Assembly: GCA_001599595.1 (NCBI GenBank)
Contig: BCHH01000002.1
Location: forward strand, 4,688,055 to 4,752,054
Length of the DNA stretch: 64,000 nucleotides
Direction of reading: 5' to 3'
Source: Beverwykella pulmonaria
Taxonomy: Eukaryota > Ascomycota > Dothideomycetes > Pleosporales > Melanommataceae
Under the pieces are notes generated by a model. The model did not search any database, had not been told where the DNA came from, and saw nothing but the letters and a program-made list of their open reading frames with translations. Positions 10,315-20,574 of the stretch are shown one piece after another (the stretch's first letter is position 1; each line of letters starts with the position of its first letter). Position numbers and translations under genes: made by a program.

Positions 10315-12120
10315 CTAGATCAGCTTCTTAACACACGTCTCTCTGATCAAATACGAAATAGCCTATGTATGGCAACATGGCAAGAGAGGCACTACGCTCA
10401 TATCTGCCACTCTAAGCCCTTTCTGTCGTGATGTGACGAAGTAGATAGAGAGAGAGATGATAATTGATATTGATTCTACAGAGGAGCTACCGAAGAGATA
10501 TCTATAGTTTTACCAGGCACGCTAGGAGCCTGCCAAGATAGTGAACGCAAACATAGAAGTGAGTCACATAGAGGTGACTCATCATGTGACCCACAGGCCG
10601 ACACTTTCACACCTTTCACCCGGAATCTTGTGTCAACACAGGCCATGATATCCTCTTCCTTGCCCATCTTCACCGTCCCACCTTGGTGTAAGGCCGCACC
10701 CGCAGTTTCCGTGAGGTACCTCCATACATCTTCGTCACGCTCGCTGAACGGCGCAGCAAATGTATCAAACATGAGCTCGGCAATCTTCGACGACCAGATT
10801 AACTTCATGGCCACCTTTACATGTTTGACAAGATTGACCCTGTCATACGGAGCAGACAGCAGATTCGGATCGTAGACTGGGGTGTCTCGAAAGTCCGCTG
10901 ACGAGAGAGAGACCACGACCTTAGACTGCGGCAGCATGGCCACAATCATAACCGTCAAGTATGTTTTGGATGGATCAGTTCCTGGCGCAAAAGGCGAGGC
11001 GCCGCAGATAAGCTCGCATGCAGGTGTCGCCGTCGCCTATGGTCTTGGGCCTCCTGCGGCAGGGCTTTAAACTCCTCCGTACCCTGTAGTTCCTCATCAA
11101 TCCTTAAGAACGCTGTGAATATAGAGTTAAACAGTCGCGTAAATGCTCCTGTGCCATGACGTTCAAACTCGGTACGAGCCGCGGCAAGCCTAGATGGATT
11201 GCCTAGTATTGCACCGCGGCCATCAAGGCCATCGCGAAGCTGTATCGTTATAGTGCTGAAAAGTTGATCCTATACGTTCTGACTAAATCTGGGCAAATCT
11301 TGAACGACGGCTATCTGGTGCCTTGCGAGCTCAGCTTGAGGTTCAATTCCAGAAAGCATGAGGAGTTTTGCTGAATCCACGGTGCCAGCACAAAGAATGA
11401 TTTCCTTTTCCGCAAAGTCTAGAATGCTTGCCAGGCTGTGTAAGTACCTGCTCTTGTACTGCGTTCACAAGCATCGTTTGAACCAGCCCCCGACCCAATC
11501 ATAGAGACGGAGTGTGTGCTGTTGACAGTCCACGCCATATGCAGACATCAACGATAAATGAGGACGGAACAAACATACAAGCTTTTCCGTTGGTTTCTCC
11601 CCCGACGGCTCGCCCGTCTCGGGTGAGAATTTTAGATACCGTCGCGTTGGTGACAATGACCAAATTCGGAGGAGGGTTCTTAAGGTATGCCTCCGCCGCG
11701 GTAACTCTATTGTTGCGATGGGCTGTCACAGGCACAACTCCAAGTCCGATTGGATCCCCAGAATTCATGTCGGAGTTGATTGCAAAGCCATAGTCGGTGA
11801 GTGTATCTAGTATCTCAGCGAAGCTGTCTTCCCACCTGTCAGGAACAGACACCGATAATGGAACAGACGTTGATAGTGGACCAGAAATTGATAATGGACC
11901 AGACGTTCCATGCCCCGCTGGATGCGGGTTCAGGTACTTTGTGTAATCGATTTCGGTGCTCATATTGTATGACTCAATCTTCTTGAATCTCTGCTGGGTA
12001 TGTTCCCAATTGAAAGTTTCGTCTCCGACGATTCTGGCCCATTCTTCCGATGTGCCGTCAGTGAGATACCCGCACAGCATCCCTTGCAACTTCTTTCCAT
12101 CTTATCTTACACCTCTCCAA
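10315..12120 (-). pseudogene. GMC oxidoreductase (FAD-dependent alcohol oxidase/dehydrogenase type), disrupted
   Basis: Minus-strand pieces line up in order with the glucose-methanol-choline family. They are an N-terminal segment with EEWARIVGDETFNWEHTQQRF, a middle segment with NRVTAAEAYLKNPPPNLVIV and [20 protein letters not shown] (the second GMC signature), and a C-terminal segment ending VDTRFRVKGVKGLRVAD. The N-terminal FAD Rossmann motif is absent because an upstream stop precedes residue 1 of the first piece. There is an in-frame stop at 11270-11272, at least one frameshift near 11060, and a stop at 10363-10365 inside the final motif. A 180-bp element (10424-10603) splits the C-terminal codons; removing it with one copy of its 5-bp duplication rejoins GVK to GLRVADMSVVP in frame. 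The original enzyme would have oxidised an alcohol or sugar with O2 or a quinone. Confidence 0.85.
10424..10603. mobile_element. Solo-LTR-like element, family 1, copy A (180 bp) with TSD CTTTC
   Basis: The element begins TGTCG and ends CGACA (TG...CA termini, short inverted ends) and is flanked by perfect 5-bp direct repeats CTTTC at 10419-10423 and 10604-10608. Related copies lie at 61474-61662 and 62726-62895. It is inserted in the C-terminal coding part of the GMC gene. With no internal coding region, a solo LTR or short non-autonomous LTR derivative is the simplest reading; a MITE is possible. Confidence 0.8.
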
Positions 12121-13159
12121 TCTCGTCGTATTCCCCTTCAACGAGCTAAGTCTAGATCTAGGCTGCTGCTTTGACTAGGAATCGGCTATGGTGGGCTTAA
12201 GAATCATGAAGATGCGGTGGGCTTGATCAGGTCTTTCGTTCGGTCAGCGGAAAGAGTAACGGCGGCTTTCGGAGCTTGAGGGCGACGTAATTATATGTTT
12301 CTATATGTATCGCTGTGCGCTGGACCGCTTCTCGAAGTTGTAGGATGGCTGTGTCTGTGTCGAAACTGGTTTCGAGGCTAGAAATGCGTTGTCTGACTGG
12401 CAAACGCCGTGGCTCTATGAGTCTCAGCACTGCTCCTAATCCTGGGTCGGATATAATAATATTCTGAGCGCTTGTCTAATCCACACAACCAAATATCTTA
12501 CAATAAATTACCAGCAGATGATGAGATGGACCGCTAGCGGTACCAATCGGCGAGGCGACCCTATATAAAGTTGCGCTCCGCAGAGCGCACAAAGCTGAGG
12601 ATGACTTCCTAGGTTCTGAGGCCTGAGAAAAGCTTATATGGGAGAATTTAGAGCGGTAAGAGCTTAATGGTGGTGCTGTAGGGAGGGAAGTCTGCTAGCT
12701 ACCAAAGGAGGCGCTGTGCAAATCAGGCGCGGAGGCGACGATGTGAACGTAATTTTGGGGTAAGAGGTATCATAGATATTCAGGATTAGCTAAAACGCAC
12801 TATTTTCTTAGAATTTTTACAATATTCGTAGTGCGCACAAAGTTCGAGCTGTCCGAAGTCATTTGTCTCGGCAGAGTAGGTGTCTCGCTACACAGGGATG
12901 AGTAGGACAGAAGCCAGCGGAAACGTCTAGTAAACGCCTGGAACTAAGTTTGTTCACTGCTTGCACGATAGGCATAGAACCGTCATGAGGAGATTAAAAG
13001 AGACCGAGATCTAATGAGTGAAATTATTCTACATCATGCATGATTACAGTTAAGAGAATGTGAAATCCGAATAAAAACCGACCAAATATGCAACGCTCAT
13101 CCCAATACCTCCTGCCAATGCTAAACCCAGCCCTTCTCACCAAAGCCTTGATGAGCAAA
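12121..13159. other. Intergenic region
   Basis: About 1 kb between the GMC remnant and the But2-like gene. It contains a short palindromic stretch GCGCTCCGCAGAGCGC near 12572 and generally AT-rich sequence. A 67-codon minus-strand frame at 12227-12430 is the only one of note and has no recognisable family, so I leave it uncalled. Confidence 0.4.
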
Positions 13160-13657
13160 TCAGCAGTTGTACGTCATCGTAAATCCCGCATCCTTGGTAT
13201 CCGCAAAGGCAACACGTCCAGCCTGGGTATCACTAGCGATGGCCAGCTTATACGACATCAAGGTATCGCACGTCGCCGAATTAATCACAAATTTAGAAGC
13301 AGCGACGGGGCTACTCGACAGCTCGACTGTGCCAAACAAACTCTCATTCCCATCCCTTGATTCCGCGAAGACGTTCAAAAGACTGTTACCGGATTTGGTG
13401 ATTGGATAATTGGCAGGGAAATTGACCTCGAGCTGACAACCATAGGAACCGGCGGGGATGTTGGAGAAGGTGAGTGCGTTGGTGACGACGTTGGTCTTGC
13501 CCGCATCTTGGTGGATGTCATAGTTGATGGGGAAGCCGATAGATTGCGGGTAGGCGACGCTGCAGGCGCGGCGTTCGAGGGGGACGGAAGTAGTTGGGGC
13601 CGCGGAGGCGAGGAAGGAGGTGCTGAGGAGAGCGGTGGCGAAGGCGAGGTATTGCAT
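13160..13657 (-). CDS. Small secreted protein with But2-like domain, 165 aa
   Basis: Single exon, start at ATG 13657. The N-terminus MQYLAFATALLSTSFLASAA is a clear signal peptide, followed by a dibasic site (LERRACS, about residues 27-33) where Kex2-type processing could occur. The mature part, with SIPAG-type strand signature NIPAGSYGCQLEVNFPANYP and a final TMTYNC, fits the ubiquitin 3 binding protein But2 C-terminal domain family (PF09792), which is abundant among fungal secreted proteins. There are four cysteines, one near the dibasic site and one at the very C-terminus. The molecular role of this family outside the cell is not established. It is a stand-alone gene with no operon-like partner. 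Confidence 0.75.
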   Translation of the reverse strand: MQYLAFATALLSTSFLASAAPTTSVPLERRACSVAYPQSIGFPINYDIHQDAGKTNVVTNALTFSNIPAGSYGCQLEVNFPANYPITKSGNSLLNVFAESRDGNESLFGTVELSSSPVAASKFVINSATCDTLMSYKLAIASDTQAGRVAFADTKDAGFTMTYNC

Positions 13658-15238
13658 TTTGTTGAGGTTGTTTGGGAGGGTTTGAGGGTTGTTTTTTTAT
13701 GACTGAGTTGAAATGGAGGGATTTGGTGATGAAATGTGTGTTGGAGGCTTAATGTGTTGAGAGTGTTGTGGATTGAGAGTTGTTGAAGCTGGATGATATT
13801 TCTCTCAAGGTAAATTCTTTCTACCTTTATACCTCCTCACGTTGCCTCCATCGATACTACTGGTACTATTCTTGGCTCTTTTAGAGCTCACTGTATCGTG
13901 ACCTGAGATAGTAATCCACACCGACGAAGTAACCGTCGCAGCACTACATGACCGTTAAAGCTCAAGCCAGTACCCTCAGCTGGCGGAGGTCCTCTAGGGT
14001 ACATGCGACAAGCTTTCTATAATCCCTCTGTTGTTTATTTCCCGTTCTGGGACGGCGTTGGTGGGCGTTGGTGAAGGCGAAGCACAGCCTCACCTGGATA
14101 ACCAAACGCTTACTGAGCTGACATCTGGAGAGCCACCTACGGTGGCGACTGGCGCAGTCGTAATGTGACATCGTATTTAGTATGTTTCTCGACCGCTACT
14201 TCTGCGCCATTATTGTATAAAACACTAATTGAATGCGCTAGAAAAGGAAATTCATAAATAGAGAAGAGGCTCGGTGTGCTGTGCCGTGCCGTCCGTGCCG
14301 TGCCGATTGAAAGTTACACTATGACATCAGGGCATCTGTACTGGACGAGGGGCTACAAATTTTCAGACGTGATGATGAAGATGAGGATATGATGGGAGAT
14401 AGTAATATCGCTCGGAGTTGATGGTCTGGAAGTGTGGGACAGCTTAGTAACGACATTCAGCGCGGCTCCAGGCGGAACGTTAATTCGTGTCGCGTCTAGT
14501 TGAACACCGAAAGCTTGGCTAACTTCAAGCATGCGCTCTATCACAACAACATAGTATTATACTACAAAATCAATACAAACTATGCTCTAATATATTCTCT
14601 CCATACGTGCTAATTTCAATATAAAATTATATGCGCATTGCGGAGATATCATCTCCTAAAAGGAGGGAATTGCGTTGTGGGCTTACCTCATCCGACACGA
14701 ATTAATGCGCTGCTTGGTGGCGGGATATATTTTACCTGTGGGAACAACGCAACCTCCCCACTTGCAACTTCGAACCACCATTGCGCTTGTTCCAATCAAA
14801 AACTTCATCTTTCGGGACTATTTGTTGTACTCTTATTCCAATTTATGATTTCAGAGCTTAGAATAACTCTTCACTTGAGTTCGGCAGTTCCCCAGTCACG
14901 TTCGGCCCCTCATTAATATCATGGCTAAAGAGAAACGGGTACCTGCCACCAGATTATATACACTCAATACTATGTAAAACCCGGCCCAGAGGATCTTCAT
15001 TGTGAGGCTACTCCTGGCACAAATAAATATGCCTATACCATATATCCGGCGACGGGATTTGGACGCGCCTAGCACACTTGGTGCAATATACCAAATGAGA
15101 GTCTCCTTTGCTTCATCTATGCCGAGTCTTGGACCAGATTAAGTATGTCTACCTCACTGATTCCTGTCGCATTGTTTCACATCTCACGGCATCCATCACC
15201 TTCATCCTTTCCTTACTAGCCAGCCCACAGCCGACACA
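13658..15238. other. Intergenic region
   Basis: About 1.6 kb between divergent genes, so it should hold both promoters. It contains a short direct repeat of GTGCCGTGCCG near 14281-14303. It also has an imperfect inverted repeat (CGTTAATTCGTGTCG at about 14478 against CGACACGAATTAATG at about 14692). Minus-strand codons at 14353-14544 and plus-strand codons at 14638-14916 show no known family. No gene was called. Confidence 0.4.
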
Positions 15239-16232
15239 ATGCGGTTCTCGACGCTTCTAATCCAAGCTCTCTCCCTCACGGCATCCCTGGTCTCTGCCGC
15301 CGCCATCGATAAGAGACAGTCGACTACCCAGGTCTACAAGTTCTCTAGCCCCACATCAGCAGAAGGCATCGCTGTTCGCTCAAACGGACAGGTCTTGGTC
15401 TCCTTCTTCGACAAGGCCGAGCTGTGGGCCATTGACCCTGCGAGTAAGAAAGCGACGAAGCTTGTTTCGTTCACTGGCGCAACTTGCTCCGCTGGAATAA
15501 CTGAGATTGCGCCTGATGTTTTTGCCGTCGTAGCTGGGCAGTTTTCCTTCAGCGGTGGAAACAAGGCAGGCTCCTGGGCTATCTGGAAGGTTGACTTCAC
15601 TAGTGGTACTGCAGTCGCGAGTGTTTTGAAAGCGGTCCCGGAGTCTGGATTCTTTAATGGTCTAACGACTCTTGACGACAGCACTATCCTAATTGGCGAC
15701 GCATCGAAAGGTGCAATCTGGAGAATGGACACCAAGACCGGGGCATATAGTATTGCAATTCAGGATGCACTCATGACTCCCGCGGCAAATGCTGGGTATG
15801 TGATGCGGCCTAGTCTTTCTTTTTTTTTTTTTTTTTGAGCCACCAGCATGAGCTCACTAACTCTGTACTTGTTGCAGAATCCCCATGGGCCTCGATGGTC
15901 TTCGATACTCAAACGGCACCGTGTGGTTCACGAACGTATCTAAGAACACCCTCCACAAAGTCGCCGTCGACGCAACTGGCAAGGCCACCGGAAGTATCTC
16001 AACGATCTGGTCGAACACGTTCTCCGACGATCTCTGGGTCGGTCCGGATGGCGCCGCCTACGTCGCGACTGGCAGCGCTGGAAAGATCCAGAAGGTGGGT
16101 GTTGACGGTAAGGTGAGCACAATAGCATCCGTGTCGGGATCCACTGCTGTTGTACTTGGAAGGACCGAGGGTGATAAAAATACGCTTTACATTGCGACGA
16201 ACACTGGTTTAATTGCATCCATCAAGGTGTAG
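15239..16232 (+). CDS. Secreted SMP-30/gluconolactonase-like beta-propeller protein, 303 aa
   Basis: Exons 15239-15795 and 15878-16232; the 82-nt intron (GTATGT...TTGCAG) has an 18-base T tract and a CTCACTAAC branch region, and splicing joins ...ANAG to IPMGLDGLRY in frame. The N-terminus MRFSTLLIQALSLTASLVSA is a signal peptide, followed by a Kex2-like IDKR|Q site. The rest shows repeating strand blades with the pattern SAEGIAVRSNGQVLVSFF, GFFNGLTTLDDSTILIGDAS, GLDGLRYSNGTVWFTNVSKN and VGPDGAAYVATGSAGKI, typical of six-bladed SMP-30/LRE-like propellers. Several family members are lactonases or strictosidine-synthase-like, but catalytic metal ligands cannot be assigned here, so the activity is open. 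The next gene, in the same orientation, is a membrane acyltransferase. Confidence 0.8.
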
Positions 16233-16666
16233 ATGGCCAGAACTATTGACGCCTTTGTGGCTGAGAGTGGTGTTCCATTTCAAACATCCTGCATTGGCCT
16301 CTTTCACCCATATTCCAACGACCGAGCACAAGGAGGATTGCAAAAAGGAGTGTGCGACTAGCTTCTAGGAGATAAGAGTGTCTGGCCAACTTTATAAATT
16401 CTTTCTCATTTCACGTGTGACAAAGCCGGATCGTATATCAGAGCCTATGATTGGTCCTAATCTCACATCCCTGCGTTGATCTCTGTCATTTCACACGGGT
16501 TGCCCAGAATCGTACGTCTAACCAACTGGCGGCAAGGTAAGTCTACGCCTCTCGCTAATAAAAGTCCCTATGTCTCACACCCACAAGGCCGCTACACTTC
16601 TTACTTATAAAAGCTTCACTCACCCTCAGAAACCTCTTCCCGCTCCTCTCTTCACCGCTTTCACCC
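16233..16666. other. Promoter-side spacer of the wax-synthase-like gene
   Basis: 434 bp between two genes in the same orientation. A CT-rich stretch just before the ATG at 16667 is a usual fungal leader feature. Nothing else was recognised. Confidence 0.4.
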
Positions 16667-17993
16667 ATGTTATTGACATTGGAGCTCCCGCCCATCTTCC
16701 AAAAATTGCAGGTCCCGCTGCTCTTTTTGAATCTCATCTTTGCTATAGGATTCAAGCCCGGATTCCTTCGCATATTTCTCACTCTGCCACTACATGTTCT
16801 CCTCATCTCACAATCCTTTTACCGTACAGAGTTTCAGTACTATGGCGTTTGCTATCCAATGGGTTGCGCTATGTGCATAACCATATTTTCATACTTGGAC
16901 CAAATCCTGCTAGCGAACCCGGATAGAGAGAAATGGCATAAGATTCAATATGGCAAGAAAGGCGAGTCTGATGGTAAGGATGTGGGAAATGGAAAGACCG
17001 ATGCGGTTCCCGAAACTTTTCTTGGGAGGATGTGGTGGGGTATACGTTATGCCACTACGACCCGGTACACGGGATGGTCGCAGCAGGTCAAAAATGTGCC
17101 CATGGAGGTTCCAGCGGACTATCCACCATGGTGGGTGCTCATGATAGATCATATCCACCCATGACTCTAACTCTGTAAAAGGCGGTTTATTGTGCGGAAA
17201 TCCTTCCGCGCAGCGTTCTTCTTCATCATTCAGGACCCGATACAGTCCTATCAAGCAGCCTCGCCCCACGGAGCCTACCGAGGCCTCGAGAACGGCAAAA
17301 TCCCCGTCGGATTTGAAGGCTATCCATTATTCCACCAGCTCGCCTTCACCTGGTCTCATATTGTTCTCGCATATGTGTGTTTGGAGTTGAGTAATTGTGT
17401 GTACGGAATCCTGTCCGTGCTCTCCGGCCTCGCAAATCCGAAGGATTGCCCATCGATGTTCAGCGATCTGCGGGACATGTATACTGTACGAAACTCGTGG
17501 TCGTAAGTGGACTCTCCATTCCCTTCGTCATTCGAGCAAGAGCTTGCTGACAAGGCCCATTCAAAGGCTGGTGTGGCACCAACAACTCCGCCGCATTTGC
17601 TCCACACCGGGAATCTTCCTCGCCCGCGACGTCCTCCACCTCCGCAAAGGCAGCTTCGCATCGAAGTACCTCCAGCTTTTCGTCGGATTTGCTGTCAGTG
17701 GGTTCGTGCATGGCGGCGGCGCCGTACTTGCGAAGAGGTCCTTGTCTGAAGGCAACGTCGATATGATATGCTTCTTGATGCAAGCGGTGGCGATCATGAT
17801 CGAAGATCATGTTATTGAATTTGGGAAGTCTCTTGGGCTTAAGGACTCGGTATTTTGGCGGGTGGTAGGGTATATTTGGGTGGTTGCTTGGTTTGGGTTT
17901 TCTACGAAAACGTATACCTCAAAAGCTGTTGCCAATGGCCTGTGGATCCACAGCACGATGTTCGATTTCTTTGGTATTGGGCCTAAGGTCTGA
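16667..17993 (+). CDS. Wax-synthase-domain membrane acyltransferase (MBOAT type), 403 aa
   Basis: Three exons, 16667-17130, 17182-17502 and 17567-17993, with introns of 51 and 64 nt; all junctions keep the frame. The protein has about eight hydrophobic segments. It carries the wax-synthase domain (PF13813): MYTVRNSWSLVWHQQLRR (the conserved RxxW..xWHQxxR motif) and the putative active-site histidine in VSGFVHGGGA. Such enzymes, related to MBOATs, transfer acyl groups to alcohols or to terpenoid and polyketide hydroxyls in the ER membrane; several act in fungal secondary metabolism. Its substrate is unknown. The gene lies 434 bp downstream of a secreted propeller gene in the same direction, with no other pathway genes adjacent. 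Confidence 0.85.
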
Positions 17994-19248
17994 GGTTCTG
18001 CATCAGTGGGTCGTTTCTTAGGAAGTTTGGAGATTTAACACACCTACCCAGGTAGGGGATCTGGGGAAAGGTGCTGTAAGTAATTATGGAGAGACGGTGG
18101 AATAAGTTCGACGCCGAAGAATCGTAGAGGCTCAGAGATGAGTGGGGATGAGTTATTCATCAGCAGTTGCCTCATCCTCCCATATTCGGTCTATGATGCC
18201 CCTTAACTGGAAAGTCATTATGAATTCAGGTGTCATTTCAACAGTTCGCGATGTTGGGTTGGAACCCTTCAAAAACACATCAGAACAACACATTGATTAT
18301 TCCATTGGTTAAACTGTCCGAACTTTTTTGTTTCTGGTATCCTCAAACATGCGCCGCGGGAGAAAACGTGCCCAGTATCGTGGCAGTGCCGAGTGGAGTC
18401 GCCAAGGTCATCGGAACCACAGTTATCCGCCCATGCCCAGCCTTCTCCCACTTTTCTTCAACATAACATAAATTTTACAAGATATTGATCCTGTTGTGCG
18501 ATTCGTTTTAACAGATATTCCGTTCTTGCTCAAGAACACTCACCATAACGAACACGAGCATACCGTACATGTGAAAATTTTCGTCTGCTAACAAGTATAA
18601 CTGTGCAGTGACATGGGGTTCATGCGTGCTTGCGTGCTCGTGTGCTTCCTTACTTCATTCAGCCAGTGGCTACGCGTCCGCCCAGCAATATTAGTATTGG
18701 CAACGGCCGAGAAGCACGTTATACATGGCCAAGCTACTTGTCAAACTGCATCAGGCAACCAAGCGGGCATATTCGATATACCAAGTGTCTTGATAGTAGC
18801 TAAGTTACTCTCTAGAACTGCCCAAGCCTTCTCCCCTGTCAAATTTTCCCAGAAAAAGGCACCAAGGCAAATGCTGAGCTGAGATTTCCCAAAAGGTGCC
18901 TCAAGTCCGCGTAATTGAGCCCTGGAGTAAGGCCACACACAAGAATGGACGTCGGAGCGCGCTTGGGGGACGGAGTGTGATACTCTGGTGCCGTTTTGCC
19001 CCCGATTGCAGGCGTAAATCAGGAGGATGCTTTCTGTCGAGGTGTGTAGCATTTGCCATTAGATCAGTAGGTATATAAGACAAGCATGGCTGTTGAATAT
19101 ATATATATGCAAGTCTGTGATCTTGATACCTTACACTCCCCGTTCGTCTCCTTTGTTTACTTGCCTTTAATTCTTTTTCGGCCCGTCTTTTACTGTTTAC
19201 GTTTTTTTCCTATCACCGTTGCAAGTTCTCACGCTCGAATCCATCACC
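17994..19248. other. Intergenic region
   Basis: About 1.25 kb. The 3' end contains a long pyrimidine-rich leader before the ATG at 19249 and an ATATATATAT patch near 19098. No gene, RNA or dispersed repeat was recognised. Confidence 0.4.
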
Positions 19249-20574
19249 ATGCGTCTCTTCATCGCTGTCATCATCGCTTCTGAGCTTGGTTCCTCCTTAG
19301 CTCGGCCTACGGGGATAGTCACCGACCTCTCAGGGCTTACTGGACTTGAGAACACAGCATTCAGCAAGAGAAATATCGATGTTGCTGCGATGCTCGGTAG
19401 TCTTGGCATTTCAGGGGAAACTGAAGAAAAACAAGCAGAGCCTGCCCAAGCAGAGCCTGCGAAGGAGAAAGATTTTGCAGGTAAGGCTGTTGGAGGAGAG
19501 GCAGCGGTAAAAGGGGAGGCCGCTCTGGAAGCGAATGAAGCCGCCGTTAAGCAAAAAGAGGCTGGCCTGAAGGAGGCTGAATCCGTCAAAGAAGACGCTG
19601 CATTAAAGGAGGGTGCCGCCGCAAAGGAAGGTGCAGCAACCAAAGAGGAAGTGGCCGCCGAGGGCGAGGGCAGTACGTAATGACTGTTGTGTGGATTTGT
19701 CTTTGACGTCTTTATGTGCTGACATTTCCCAGATGAAGTTGAGCTTGCGGGTGTCTTCGATACTGCAATCGAGCTCCAAGGTGTCCGTTGAGACAATATT
19801 GCCTTTCTAGCCCCTCAGCGCTGACACTTTTATTAGGGTGATATTAAGCAGGATGCCCTCTTCACCAAGAGCGTAAGTTTTACACTCTGCCAGAGAGATT
19901 ACGTTCCACGCTGACACAATCTAGGCTATCGGTGCATTCGAATTCGAGTTCCAAGGCGCCGCCGCCGACCAGCTCACCGTTACCGAGAACAAGACCCCTG
20001 CCGCGCCCCCCACCGGTTTCGTTGCCATAGAGCCTAGCTCCTTCAAAGTCGCTCTCGCACTAAGCAAAGGGGCTGGTCTTACATTGTCCAAGATAGATTA
20101 CGTCTTTGACCCCACGAGTGCGGCGACTGCTGGTGTCGACCTCACACAAGCCAAGGTTGGCAAACTGTGTCCGGATGTCGGTGCCTTTGTGATTGAGGAG
20201 ACTCTGGGAGAAGTCGAGTTTGAAGCCGAGGAGAATGAGGTCACTCTTAACCTGAACAAAGCCGTCACTGCGGAGGGCGAGTGGGGTGAGAACTGTTGAA
20301 TCAATATTGATGATGCGCATTGCTGACCTTGATAGGTATATTCGTTCCTGCTGCCGCTGTTACTGGGGCATTTGCAGCCACTCTGAAAGCGGCTTCCAGT
20401 AGCGTTACCGGGAACGCAACTGCACCTGTAGCCGAAGGCAAGGCAGCGGAAGGAAAGACGGTCGAGGAAAAAACCGCCGAGGGAGATATAGTTGAAGTCA
20501 AGGCAGCCGAAGGAGCGGCGGCCAAAGAGAACGGAACCGAAGAGAAGGTGAAGGCTGAGAGGAAGAGAGCATAA
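19249..20574 (+). CDS. Secreted protein with Ala/Glu/Lys-rich flanks and a conserved core, 369 aa
   Basis: Five exons: 19249-19672, 19733-19782, 19837-19872, 19925-20285 and 20336-20574 (introns 60, 54, 52 and 50 nt). The frame requires the second donor at 19783 (GTCCGT) rather than GTGTCC two bases earlier. The N-terminus MRLFIAVIIASELGSSLA is a signal peptide. Residues about 60-140 are low-complexity Ala/Glu/Lys (many KE, EA and AAVK steps). The central part, with ELAGVFDTAIELQGGDIKQD, FEFEFQGAAADQLTVTENKT and GFVAIEPSSFKVALALSKG, reads like a folded domain with beta character. The C-terminus returns to Ala/Glu/Lys repeats. I do not recognise a named family. It resembles extracellular or cell-wall-associated fungal proteins of unknown role. 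Confidence 0.75.
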
